DNA of 64,000 nt. Origin: Rhizobium sp. SSA_523 (GTDB taxonomy: Bacteria > Pseudomonadota > Alphaproteobacteria > Rhizobiales > Rhizobiaceae). Position numbers and translations under genes: made by a program. Shown piece after piece: positions 35,480 to 43,988 of this stretch. The notes beneath the pieces are model-generated. The model saw only the letters and a list, made by a program, of their open reading frames with translations, had not been told where the DNA came from and searched no databases. Within the stretch, counting starts at the first letter, position 1. Every line of letters begins with the position of its first letter. The DNA is taken from the NCBI RefSeq assembly GCF_030435705.1, contig NZ_CP129382.1:310001-374000 (forward strand), written 5' to 3'.

Positions 35480-35608
35480 TCAGGCCGACTTCAGCGTCTT
35501 GCGCTTCAGCATCAGCGCAGCCGCGACAACGGCCTTGATGGCCAGCGGGCGCAGCGGGGCATGCAGGTCCTGCTTGGTCTGCAGGGAGGGTTTGGATTCG
35601 GTGGCCAT
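35480..35608 (-). CDS. 42-residue basic miniprotein
   Basis: The peptide starts MATESKPSLQTKQDLHAPLR and ends with a basic tail (LMLKRKTLKSA), with a short hydrophobic helix (IKAVVAAALM) between. AGAGGACGAG stands 4-10 nt before the ATG, a good ribosome site. No known domain. A perfect CtrA-type motif lies 133 bp upstream. Codon pattern and ribosome site support a real gene. Confidence 0.6.
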   Translation of the reverse strand: MATESKPSLQTKQDLHAPLRPLAIKAVVAAALMLKRKTLKSA

Positions 35609-35740
35609 GTCTCGTCCTCTGAAGCGCGACGCGAATCCGATATGAATTGCGTCCGGGCGCGCCAAATCATCAGAAAACAGGGCGGAATTTTGACGCAACG
35701 GAAGATCGCGCAAATTGCCTAAAATTTTTGCGGTTATTTG

Positions 35741-35755
35741 TTAACCTGTTGTTAA
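35741..35755 (-). promoter_or_regulatory. CtrA-type binding motif upstream of the miniprotein gene
   Basis: TTAA-CCTGTTG-TTAA on the plus strand; on the gene strand it reads TTAA-CAACAGG-TTAAC, a full match to the published consensus TTAA-N7-TTAAC of the alphaproteobacterial cell-cycle regulator CtrA. It lies between the pssA stop codon and the 42-residue gene. Confidence 0.55.
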
Positions 35756-35818
35756 GAAAGCACAAAATTCCGCACTGCAAAATGGTTCCTCATGCCATTT
35801 CGCAATGCGGCAAGGATC

Positions 35819-36634
35819 TCAGATATTGGCGTGATCGTCCTCGATCGTCAGCGTTCCATATCGGCGTTTCCAGGCCCTGGCGCTCAAGGGCAGGATACAC
35901 AGATAGGCGAGGGTGGTGATGGCCAAGACTTCCCAGGTGAAGCTCATCAGAAGCGCGACGTAAAGGACCACGATCAGCAGCACCGGCAGCATCAGGTCGC
36001 GGCGCACGCGCGTTTCGGATTTGCCGGACCAGACGGGCAGGCGGCTGACCAGCAGATAGCCGATGAGGATGGTATAGCCGGTCGCGGCATAGGCGAAGGC
36101 GCGGCTGTCGCCCATACCGAGAAAGCCGAGATAGACCGGCAGCATCACCAGCAGGGCGCCCATCGGCGCCGGCACGCCGACGAAGAACTCGCTTTGCCAT
36201 TTCGCCTTGTATTCGCGGTCGGCCATGACATTGAAGCGCGCCAGCCGCAGGCCCGCGGCAATGGCATAGATGAGAGCCGCAATCCAGCCGATGGAGCCCA
36301 CCCTGTCGAGCACGAAGACATAGAGGACAAGCGCCGGCGCAACGCCGAAATTGATGATGTCGGCCAGCGAATCCATCTGGACGCCAAATTTCGACGTAGC
36401 CTTCAGGGCCCGCGCCACACGCCCGTCGATCCCGTCGAGAAAGGCTGCCAGAAGCACCATGCCGACAGCCAGTTCGAAGCGGTTTTCGAAAGCCAGCCGG
36501 ATCCCCGTCAGGCCCGCGCAGATGGCGAGCACGGTGATGAGGTTGGGAACCATCAGCCGGAGCGGGATCTCACGCAGCCTGGGGCCTCGGGCGGCATCGT
36601 CATCGGGCGGTTCCACGGGCGTGTCGGCGTGCAT
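35819..36634 (-). CDS. pssA: CDP-diacylglycerol--serine O-phosphatidyltransferase
   Basis: 271 residues. The CDP-alcohol phosphotransferase signature is present: DGIDGRVARAL then SKFGVQMDSLAD (Asp-Gly-x2-Asp-Gly-x2-Ala-Arg ... Gly-x3-Asp-x3-Asp). About eight membrane segments. It makes phosphatidylserine from CDP-diacylglycerol and serine in the inner membrane. It follows psd by 18 bp in one operon; the order psd-pssA is usual in rhizobia. Confidence 0.95.
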   Translation of the reverse strand: MHADTPVEPPDDDAARGPRLREIPLRLMVPNLITVLAICAGLTGIRLAFENRFELAVGMVLLAAFLDGIDGRVARALKATSKFGVQMDSLADIINFGVAPALVLYVFVLDRVGSIGWIAALIYAIAAGLRLARFNVMADREYKAKWQSEFFVGVPAPMGALLVMLPVYLGFLGMGDSRAFAYAATGYTILIGYLLVSRLPVWSGKSETRVRRDLMLPVLLIVVLYVALLMSFTWEVLAITTLAYLCILPLSARAWKRRYGTLTIEDDHANI

Positions 36635-36652
36635 TGAATAACTCCGTCTTGG

Positions 36653-37354
36653 TTAGCTGCGGCGGCTGAGCATGGGTCCCTTGGTCGAACCGAATTCGGC
36701 AATCACCGTCTCGCCGCCGATGCAGCGCTGGCCGAGCGAGACGCGGGGCTGGCCGCCTTCCGGAACATAGATGTCGAGGCGCGAGCCGAAGCGGATGAGG
36801 CCGAAACGTTCGCCGGCATCGACCGGTTCGCTCTCATGCACGAAGCAGAGAATGCGCCGCGCCACGAGACCGGCAATCTGAACCACGCCGAGGCGGCCAT
36901 GGCTCGTTTCGATGACAAGGCCATTGCGTTCATTGTCGGTGCTGGCCTTGTCCAGCTCGGCATTGACGAACTGGCCCGGCCGGTAGACGATCTTGGAGAC
37001 GCGGCCGCGCGCCGGCGCCCGGTTGATATGGCAATCGAAGACATTCATGAACACGGAAATGCGCAGCATGGGCTCGATGCCGAGTTCCAGTTCGGCTGGG
37101 GGAATGACCATCTGCACCGACGAAACGCGGCCATCGGCCGGCGAGATGATGAGATCGTCGTCCTGCGGCACCATGCGCTCTGGATCGCGGAAGAAATAGG
37201 CACACCACAACGTGAGCACGAGACCAATCCAGAACAGCGGCTGGGCGATCAGTCCAAGCACGAGCGATGCTACGAAGAAGGCAATAACGAAAATATAGCC
37301 TTCCTTGTGGATCGGAACGAGCGTGTTGCGGATAGTGTCGAACAGATTGGACAA
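36653..37354 (-). CDS. psd: Phosphatidylserine decarboxylase proenzyme
   Basis: 233 residues from a TTG start at 37354: GGAG lies 7 nt upstream and the family N-terminus ([19 protein letters not shown]) begins there. Two membrane segments (about 20-57) are followed by the catalytic domain ([27 protein letters not shown]). Self-cleavage is expected at the Gly-Ser bond of EFGSTKG near the C-terminus, giving the pyruvoyl group; the more common LGST is FGST here. It converts phosphatidylserine to phosphatidylethanolamine. Confidence 0.93.
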   Translation of the reverse strand: MSNLFDTIRNTLVPIHKEGYIFVIAFFVASLVLGLIAQPLFWIGLVLTLWCAYFFRDPERMVPQDDDLIISPADGRVSSVQMVIPPAELELGIEPMLRISVFMNVFDCHINRAPARGRVSKIVYRPGQFVNAELDKASTDNERNGLVIETSHGRLGVVQIAGLVARRILCFVHESEPVDAGERFGLIRFGSRLDIYVPEGGQPRVSLGQRCIGGETVIAEFGSTKGPMLSRRS

Positions 37355-37622
37355 CGGCGGTCTCCAGCAAGTCAGCGTCAGGGTTTGAAACCCAGCTGAG
37401 TACAGGCAAACGGATTTCGGGGCAATGCGGTTCCGGCGGGGCTGTGGACTCAAGCCAGTCCGAGAAAAACAACCAACAGGCGCGTGACGGAGAGCATCGT
37501 CTCGTCATCCAGTCGACCGAAGACCGGACCGATGCGGGGCGGCATGACGGCGAGAGGACGTCCTGATTTGCAGCATCGGCTGCTGCGACGGTCGTCGATG
37601 GCCAACGGAATTCCGCCATGGC

Positions 37623-37904
37623 TCAGGCGGCGTGGAGAACACGCACCTCAACCGATAACCCGGCTGCGACGATCATGTTGACCAGGCTGTCGAGGGCAAA
37701 CAGATTGATCTTGCCCCGCAAGAGATCGGAGATCCGCGGCTGCGTCACGCCCAGATGGCGTGCTGCTTCGGCTTGTGTCCAATTTCTCGCGCGGATGTGT
37801 TTCTCAAGGGCGATCATCAGGGTCGAGCGAATGCGCATGTTCTCCGCCTCTTCCGGCGTATCCTCAATGGCATCCCAGACGCTGGCAAAACCATCTTCCG
37901 TCAT
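37623..37904 (-). CDS. XRE-family antitoxin (HigA-like) of a broken TA pair
   Basis: 93 residues. The helix-turn-helix is clear: NWTQAEAARHLGVTQPRISD, in the middle, with an acidic N-terminus. It overlaps the upstream toxin frame by 4 bp (ATGA), the toxin-first order of higBA-type systems. The antitoxin looks complete, while the toxin has lost its 5' end. It may survive as a solitary regulator. Confidence 0.85.
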   Translation of the reverse strand: MTEDGFASVWDAIEDTPEEAENMRIRSTLMIALEKHIRARNWTQAEAARHLGVTQPRISDLLRGKINLFALDSLVNMIVAAGLSVEVRVLHAA

Positions 37905-38131
37905 GGCGTTCGCTCCTTCATCAGGTCCTCGTAGCGTTTGACGGCGAGAGACATATCGAGTTTCGACGTCTTTTGCGTCTTTTTCTGAAAGCAGTGCAGA
38001 ATGTAGACAGCGTCCATCAACTTGGCGAGATAGATGACCCTGAATGCACCGGATCCGTCGCGGATCCTGATCTCTTGGACACCTTTCCCGACGCAGGTCA
38101 TCGGCTTCCAGTCCGTCGGGTCTTGCCGCGC
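37901..38131 (-). pseudogene. 5'-truncated RelE/HigB-type toxin, in frame with the ABC gene stop
   Basis: The C-terminal part of a phage-derived Gp49/HigB-like toxin: VQEIRIRDGSGAFRVIYLAK and ILHCFQKKTQKTSKLDMSLA are family hallmarks. Complete members have about 100-110 residues; here only 66 follow the first Met (38101). Ten more family-like codons (ARQDPTDWKP) precede it and are preceded directly by the TGA of the ABC transporter, in the same frame. So about 35 N-terminal residues are missing and no normal start exists. A short product from 38101 is possible, but RNase activity is doubtful. Confidence 0.8.
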
Positions 38132-40018
38132 TCACACCGCCGGCTCCTTGCGCACCACCACGCCCAGATCGTCGCTTTCGCGCACCTGGCGCAGGTGCTC
38201 TTCCGCCTGGGTCGCCTCGCGCTGGCGGTTCCACATGGAGGCATAGAGGCCGTTCTGCTCCAAGAGCCCCGCATGCGTGCCGCGCTCGGCAATCTCTCCA
38301 TGGCGCAGCACGATGATCTCGTCGGCATTGATGACGGTGGACAGGCGGTGGGCGATGACGAGCGTCGTGCGGTTTTGCGACACCACATCCAGCGCCGCCT
38401 GGATTTCCTGCTCCGTCGTCGTGTCCAGCGCCGAGGTCGCCTCGTCGAGGATGAGGATTGGCGGGGCCTTCAGTATGGTACGGGCGATAGCCACGCGCTG
38501 TTTTTCGCCGCCCGAAAGCTTCAGGCCGCGCTCGCCGACCATGGTCTGGAAGCCATCCGGCAATTGCCGGATGAAGGTGCCGATCTGCGCCACATCGGCC
38601 GCCGCCAGCATTTCCTCCTCGCTGGCCGACAGGCGGCCATAGCGGATATTGTAGGCGATCGTGTCGTTGAACAGCACGGTATCCTGCGGCACCATGCCGA
38701 TGACGGCGCGCAGGCTCTTCTGGGTGACGGTACGCACATCCTGCCCGTCGATCTCCACCGCCCCGGACTGGATGTCGTAGAAACGGTAGAGCAGGCGCGA
38801 AATGGTGGATTTGCCGGCACCCGAGGGGCCGACGATTGCCACCGTCTTGCCGGCCGGCACATCGAAGGACACGCCCTTCAGGATCGGCCGTTCGGGGTCA
38901 TAGGCGAAATGCACGTCGCGGAAGGTGATGCGGCCGTTCTCGATCGCCAGCGGCTTTGCGTCCGGCCGGTCCACGACCTCCGCCTCGACCTCCAGCAGAT
39001 CGAACATCTGCTCGATATCGGTCAGGCCCTGGCGAATTTCGCGATAGACGAAGCCGATGAAGTTGAGGGGAACGGAGAGCTGGATGAGGAGGGCATTGAC
39101 GAAGACGAAATCGCCGATCGTCTGCTCGCCGCGCTGGACGGCCAGTGCCGACATCACCATCATCACGGTGGTGCCGAGACCGAAGATCACGCCCTGGCCG
39201 AAGTTCAGCCAGCCGAGCGAGGTCCAGACCTGCGTGGCGGAGGTCTCGTAGCGCGCCATGGATTCATCGAAGCGCCTGGCTTCCATCTCCTCATTGCCGA
39301 AATATTTGACGGTCTCGAAGTTCAGGAGCGAATCGATCGCCTTGGTATTGGCCTCGGTATCGCTGGCATTCATGGAGCGGCGGATGGCAATGCGCCAGTC
39401 GGACGCCTTGACCGTGAACCAGATATAGGCCCAGACGGTCACGGCCGTGACCGCGACATAGGCAAAGCCATAGGAATACCAGAAGATGATTGCCGTCAGC
39501 ACGAACTCGACAAGGGTCGGCACCGAGTTGAGGATGGTGAAGCGGACGATCGTCTCGATGCCCTTGGTGCCGCGCTCGATGATGCGCGAGAGCCCGCCCG
39601 TCTTGCGCTCCAGGTGGAACCGCAGAGACAGCTGGTGCATGTGCACGAAGGTCCGGTAGGCAAGCTGCCTGACCGCATATTGGCCGACGCTGGCAAACAG
39701 CGAATCCCGCAGCTGGTTGAGCCCGAGCTGCAGGACACGAGTGAGGTTATAGGCGATAACCAAGGCCACGGCACCCATCAGCAGAGCCGGCAGCAGGCCC
39801 GCCATGTCCAGCTTGCCGTTCAGCGCATCGGTCGCCCATTTGAAGAAATAGGGAACCGCCAGCAGCACGAATTTGGCGATGAAGAGAAAGAGCGTCGCCC
39901 AGACGACGCGCGCCTTCAGATCCGGGCGGCCGCTCGGCCACATATAGGGCCACAGATTCACCAGCGTGCCGAGCGGATTGCCTGAATCCGCCGAAACGGT
40001 CTTCTTTTTCTCTGCCAT
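38132..40018 (-). CDS. ABC exporter of the Atm1/ABCB7 group
   Basis: 628 residues: an N-terminal membrane domain of six segments (about 40-340) and a nucleotide-binding domain with Walker A GPSGAGKST, signature LSGGEKQRVAIAR and Walker B LILDEATSALD. The membrane part has the Atm1-like GGLSRIIERGTKGIETIVRF and DTEANTKAIDSLLNFETVKY. Related bacterial and mitochondrial proteins export glutathione-linked compounds for metal and Fe-S homeostasis. The stop codon joins in frame to the toxin remnant. Confidence 0.92.
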   Translation of the reverse strand: MAEKKKTVSADSGNPLGTLVNLWPYMWPSGRPDLKARVVWATLFLFIAKFVLLAVPYFFKWATDALNGKLDMAGLLPALLMGAVALVIAYNLTRVLQLGLNQLRDSLFASVGQYAVRQLAYRTFVHMHQLSLRFHLERKTGGLSRIIERGTKGIETIVRFTILNSVPTLVEFVLTAIIFWYSYGFAYVAVTAVTVWAYIWFTVKASDWRIAIRRSMNASDTEANTKAIDSLLNFETVKYFGNEEMEARRFDESMARYETSATQVWTSLGWLNFGQGVIFGLGTTVMMVMSALAVQRGEQTIGDFVFVNALLIQLSVPLNFIGFVYREIRQGLTDIEQMFDLLEVEAEVVDRPDAKPLAIENGRITFRDVHFAYDPERPILKGVSFDVPAGKTVAIVGPSGAGKSTISRLLYRFYDIQSGAVEIDGQDVRTVTQKSLRAVIGMVPQDTVLFNDTIAYNIRYGRLSASEEEMLAAADVAQIGTFIRQLPDGFQTMVGERGLKLSGGEKQRVAIARTILKAPPILILDEATSALDTTTEQEIQAALDVVSQNRTTLVIAHRLSTVINADEIIVLRHGEIAERGTHAGLLEQNGLYASMWNRQREATQAEEHLRQVRESDDLGVVVRKEPAV

Positions 40019-40120
40019 GAATGCCTCCGGAAGGAGGCTCTCACATAAGCCGGAGACGGGGCCAATGCAACGCCGCCGTCGAACCGCTGCCGCGAAAGGC
40101 CGGGCGCCGGCCTTTTCCCG

Positions 40121-41971
40121 TCAGCCTCTGGTGAAGCGGCGGTGAATTTTCTCCGCCTCGTCGTCCGGCAGCGAATCCTTCGGCACGCCGAAGATCTGCC
40201 CGGGCTCGATCCTGTTCGGGTTGGAGATCTGCTGCTGATTGGCAATGTAGATCGTCGTGTAGCGAACACCCTGGCCGTAAATGCGCCGCGAAATCTGCCA
40301 GAGCGTATCGCCGCGGCGAATGATCACGGAGGCGGATTCGCTCTGCGTCAGCGGCGCCTGGGCAATGGTCTTGGGTCCGCTCTGCTCCTGCGCGGCAACG
40401 CCGGCCTGCGGCAGCGGCGCCTCCTGGACGGGGGGAGCCGTGCCAACAATGCCGGCAATCATTTCCGACAAGGAGGCCAGTCCCTTGCCCAGTCCCACGA
40501 CATCCCGCGGCAGCGCATCCAGAGCCTTCAAGGCATCCATGGCGCCCTTGGCGGCGTCGGTCACGATGGCATTGGCATTGGCATCCGCATCGGCGGGCAG
40601 GCGGTATTCGGCAAGCGAACGCAGGGCGATCGCGGTTGCCGAACGCGCAGCAGCGACCTGCTCCACGGAAGGCGTGGCGCCGCCGGCATAGAGCGCCTGC
40701 AGCAGCTGGAAGGCTTTCGCCACCTCGTTGCGCAGCTTGTCGAAGGCTCCCTCGTCGATAGGGCTGAGGGCAGGGGCCGCAGCCGCGGCGGACGGGGTCG
40801 CGACAGCCGCGATCTGGTCGCCTGCAGGACGGTTGAACGGCACTTCGACCCGCACGACCGCCTTGCCGGATGCGTCCAGCTGGTCGACGGCGATGCGATG
40901 GGAGCCGACCGGCAGATCCATGATGCCGTCGATCACGAAATGTCCGTCGCTGCCGGCCTTGGCCTCGCCGATGACACTGTCATTGGCATAGCCGCGCAGC
41001 TGCGACGAGGGTTTGCTGAGGCCGGCAATGAACAGATGATTGCCTTCGATCTCCACGGCACTGACCTGCAGTTCCGGCGTGCCGGCAGCGGCGGCCGGTG
41101 CCGTGCCTGCCGTGCCTGCCGCGCCTGCCGCCGCCGGGGCGGATGCCGTTTCCATCTGCTTTTGCGGGTCTGCCGCAGCCGGTTCATTGGCAGCCGGCGC
41201 GTTTGTCGCGGCATCTGCCGGACCGGTTGCGTCCGGCTGTGCCGGTGGCATGGCCGGCTCCTGCATGACCGGAGGCGGAACGATGGCTGCCGTGTCCGTT
41301 GGTCCCGCGGTGACCCGTTCGGCCTTGGCCACTTCATTGATCTTGGGCATGGCGATGATTCGGCTTGCCGTTCCCGGCTTGCTGACCATGGCCAGAAGCT
41401 CGCCGCCCTTCAGTTTCGGTACGGAGACGGTGGCGATTTCCTCCGAAATGACGGTGCGCCCATCTTCCGAGGTTGCCTTCAAAACAAGCTGGTGATCGCC
41501 GGGCGGCAAGGGTGCCTGCGGAATGGCGACGAATTCGCCGGCGTGATCGACGCTTGTCATGGCGATGGTCTGGACCTGATCGGCGACTTCCAATCTGGAT
41601 TTCGGCTCGGCGCGGCCGGCAATCACGGTGGAACCATCCGGCTCGACGCGCAGAACGTCGAATGTCGGGATGACCAGCGGCCGCTGGTCGGCCGTCGAAG
41701 GCTTGGCCATTTTCACCGCGGGTGCGGGAGAAGGCAGCGTATCGGTCCTGGTGGTCGTGCCTGCGGCCTTGTCGGGCGTGGGATCGACGAGTTCGCGGGC
41801 GGCATCGCCTCCCAGCGTCACGGCGTCCTTGACCTCGCGTCCCGCGGCATTGATGGCCTCTCCCACCGGCTGTCGTTCCGGCGAAAGATGCGGCATCACG
41901 AAAAACACCATCAATAGGGTCGCTACGGCAAGCACCGATAGCGCGAGCCATCCCGCGCGATTGTTCAACAT
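40121..41971 (-). CDS. LysM-domain cell-envelope protein
   Basis: 616 residues. The start at 41971 gives an N-terminal membrane anchor (GWLALSVLAVATLLMVFFVM). Two Ig-like or carboxypeptidase-like repeats (about 100-330, for example VIAGRAEPKSRLEVADQVQT and LFIAGLSKPSSQLRGYAND) are separated by a long Ala/Pro-rich stretch (about 215-290). The C-terminal LysM domain (IIRRGDTLWQISRRIYGQGV ... NRIEPGQIFGVP) binds peptidoglycan. This architecture is common in rhizobia; the role is unknown. TTAA-N7-TTAC, one mismatch from CtrA, lies 60 bp upstream. Confidence 0.9.
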   Translation of the reverse strand: MLNNRAGWLALSVLAVATLLMVFFVMPHLSPERQPVGEAINAAGREVKDAVTLGGDAARELVDPTPDKAAGTTTRTDTLPSPAPAVKMAKPSTADQRPLVIPTFDVLRVEPDGSTVIAGRAEPKSRLEVADQVQTIAMTSVDHAGEFVAIPQAPLPPGDHQLVLKATSEDGRTVISEEIATVSVPKLKGGELLAMVSKPGTASRIIAMPKINEVAKAERVTAGPTDTAAIVPPPVMQEPAMPPAQPDATGPADAATNAPAANEPAAADPQKQMETASAPAAAGAAGTAGTAPAAAAGTPELQVSAVEIEGNHLFIAGLSKPSSQLRGYANDSVIGEAKAGSDGHFVIDGIMDLPVGSHRIAVDQLDASGKAVVRVEVPFNRPAGDQIAAVATPSAAAAAPALSPIDEGAFDKLRNEVAKAFQLLQALYAGGATPSVEQVAAARSATAIALRSLAEYRLPADADANANAIVTDAAKGAMDALKALDALPRDVVGLGKGLASLSEMIAGIVGTAPPVQEAPLPQAGVAAQEQSGPKTIAQAPLTQSESASVIIRRGDTLWQISRRIYGQGVRYTTIYIANQQQISNPNRIEPGQIFGVPKDSLPDDEAEKIHRRFTRG

Positions 41972-42141
41972 CAGATCTCTCCAGACGGAATACCGCCAAC
42001 TGCAATAGGAATTACAGGTTTCACGCCTTCTTAACAAGGTTTTACAGGCCTTTGCGCTTGCCCGATGCTTGATTTCCCGTCACTTTTGACAGAGGTGCGA
42101 CGCAAAGCGAGAGCACCCGACAGTGCAAACCGGAGAAACCT

Positions 42142-42747
42142 GTGTCAATTCGATCCATCTGTGTTTACTGCGGCTCCCAGCCGGGCCGCGATACCGCCTA
42201 TGTTGCCGCCGGGCGTGAGCTTGGCAAATCCATCGCCCAGCACGGCGCCCGACTCGTCTATGGCGGCGGCACCAAGGGCATCATGGGGGCGGTTGCCTCG
42301 GGCGTTCTGTCCAATGGCGGCGAAGTCACGGGAATCATCCCCGAGTTTCTTGTCGACATGGAGGCAACGCGGCATTCTCTCGGACAGTTGAACGAGCTGA
42401 TCATCACCGCCGACATGCATGAGCGCAAACACAAGATGTTCGAACGCGCCGATGCCTTCGTGACGCTGCCGGGCGGCATCGGCACGCTGGAGGAAATCGT
42501 CGAGATCATGACCTGGGCGCAGCTCGGGCGCCACCGCAAGCCCATGGTGTTTGCCAATATCGGCGGCTTCTGGGATCCGATGCTGCAATTGATCGAGCAC
42601 ATGAAGCGGCAGGGCTTTATCCACAGCGCCAATCTCGTCCAGCCGCTGGTGATCGGTTCGGTGGAGGAGATCGTCCCGGCCATTATGGATGCCTGGAGCG
42701 AAATGCCGGTCGATGAGGGCAACGAGGCCGTCATTGCACGCCTTTAG
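42142..42747 (+). CDS. LOG-family protein (TIGR00730, cytokinin riboside phosphoribohydrolase-like)
   Basis: 201 residues. The nucleotide-binding motifs are complete: CVYCGSQPG, YGGGTKGIMGAVA and PGGIGTLEE with the catalytic Glu. LOG proteins release free cytokinin base from its nucleotide, or more generally cleave nucleoside monophosphates. In a plant-associated bacterium a role in cytokinin production is possible, but no ipt gene is present here. Start: GTG at 42142 just after GGAGAAACC. Confidence 0.92.
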   Translation: MSIRSICVYCGSQPGRDTAYVAAGRELGKSIAQHGARLVYGGGTKGIMGAVASGVLSNGGEVTGIIPEFLVDMEATRHSLGQLNELIITADMHERKHKMFERADAFVTLPGGIGTLEEIVEIMTWAQLGRHRKPMVFANIGGFWDPMLQLIEHMKRQGFIHSANLVQPLVIGSVEEIVPAIMDAWSEMPVDEGNEAVIARL

Positions 42748-42749
42748 GT

Positions 42750-42770
42750 CTGCTTCGCGGGCCGAAGCAG
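42750..42770. terminator. Hairpin after the LOG gene
   Basis: An 8-bp stem CTGCTTCG / CGAAGCAG with a 5-nt loop lies 3 bp after the stop. It has no T-tract on either strand. It may serve both the LOG gene and the convergent rarD. Confidence 0.5.
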
Positions 42771-42857
42771 TAAGGCAAGGATCGGTCGATGAAGGGATGG
42801 GCCGAGGAATCGACTTGTCTGCGAGCGTGCCCTTTCGACAAGGGGCGCTCTCAAGGC

Positions 42858-43769
42858 TCAGCGGGCGCGGTAGTTCCGCAGCATGGAAAACGTGTAGAGC
42901 GCCAGGGCCGACCAGATGAGAATGAAGGCCGAGAGCTTTACCGGGTTCATCGGCTCGCGGAAGACGAAGACTGCGATCAGGAAGATGATCGTCGGCGTGA
43001 TATATTGCATGATGCCGATGGTGGAGAGCCGCAGCAGCTTGGCGGCATTGGCATAGATCATCAGCGGAATGGCCGTCGCCACGCCGGCCGCAGCCAGAAG
43101 CCAGGTATCGGCCTGCGTGCCGTGGGTGAAATGGCCGCTGCCATTGGCCTCCAGCCACAGGATATAGGGAAGGGCCGGCACCGAGAGCAGCGCCACTTCC
43201 AGGAAGAAGCCCTGATTGGGGCCGACCGGCAGCGTCTTGCGCAGCAGCGCATAAAGGCCCCAGCTGAAGGTCAGCGTGAGCGAGATCCAGGGCAGGCGGC
43301 CGGCATCGAAGGTCAAGATCCCGACGGCGATGAAGGCAAGCGCGATCGCCACCATCTGGGTGCGGGCCAGCCGCTCCTTCAGGATGATCGCACCGAGCAG
43401 AATGCTGAAAAGGGGATTGATGAAATAGCCGAGCGCGCCCTCGATGGCATGGCCGGAGCCGACGGCATAGACGTAGGTCACCCAGTTCACCGTGATCAGC
43501 GAGGCCGTCACGATGGCCATGATCAGCGTGCGCGGCGAGCGGAACGCCGCCTTGATATCGCCGAATCGCCTGGTGATCAGGAGAATGATGGCCGCGCAGG
43601 GCAGCGACCAGATCACCCGGTGCGCCAGGACCTCGAAGGGCGAGATATGGCCGAGCGCCTTCAGATACAGCGGCAGAAAGCCCCAGATGCCATAGGCCGC
43701 CAGCGCATAGGCAAAACCTTGCGGCGTATCACCCGTCTGCTGCACCGGAACTGCGGTTTCTGTCGACAT
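42858..43769 (-). CDS. rarD: RarD-type EamA permease
   Basis: 303 residues with ten membrane segments. It matches RarD specifically: YGIWGFLPLYLKAL, VLAHRVIWSLP, INPLFSILLGAIILKERL and LQYITPT-like GIMQYITPTIIFLIAVFVF. Members are thought to export metabolites or drugs (chloramphenicol sensitivity in some). Substrate here unknown. It is convergent with the LOG gene. Confidence 0.93.
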   Translation of the reverse strand: MSTETAVPVQQTGDTPQGFAYALAAYGIWGFLPLYLKALGHISPFEVLAHRVIWSLPCAAIILLITRRFGDIKAAFRSPRTLIMAIVTASLITVNWVTYVYAVGSGHAIEGALGYFINPLFSILLGAIILKERLARTQMVAIALAFIAVGILTFDAGRLPWISLTLTFSWGLYALLRKTLPVGPNQGFFLEVALLSVPALPYILWLEANGSGHFTHGTQADTWLLAAAGVATAIPLMIYANAAKLLRLSTIGIMQYITPTIIFLIAVFVFREPMNPVKLSAFILIWSALALYTFSMLRNYRAR

Positions 43770-43988
43770 CTTGCTACGATCCTCTGCTGATATGGCTCCT
43801 CTTATGCCGGATTGGCTGTAACTGCCAATTCATTCGCTTGCTGCTTGCATCACTGCAAAGCATCGCCCATCGTGAGGGAAGCAGGGCAGCGGCCAGGTCG
43901 ACGAAGCGCCGGCCGGGCTGCAGGGAAACCGTCAGACCGTCCGTGCAGCGTCGAAAGGCTGCCCGGCGCTTTGCCATGGAGGCTCGAC

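Noticed and set aside
37760..39985. 741-codon plus-strand open frame over the ABC transporter
   Set aside because: Antisense shadow of the Atm1-type gene; composition rich in Arg, His, Asp and Gly without any motif.
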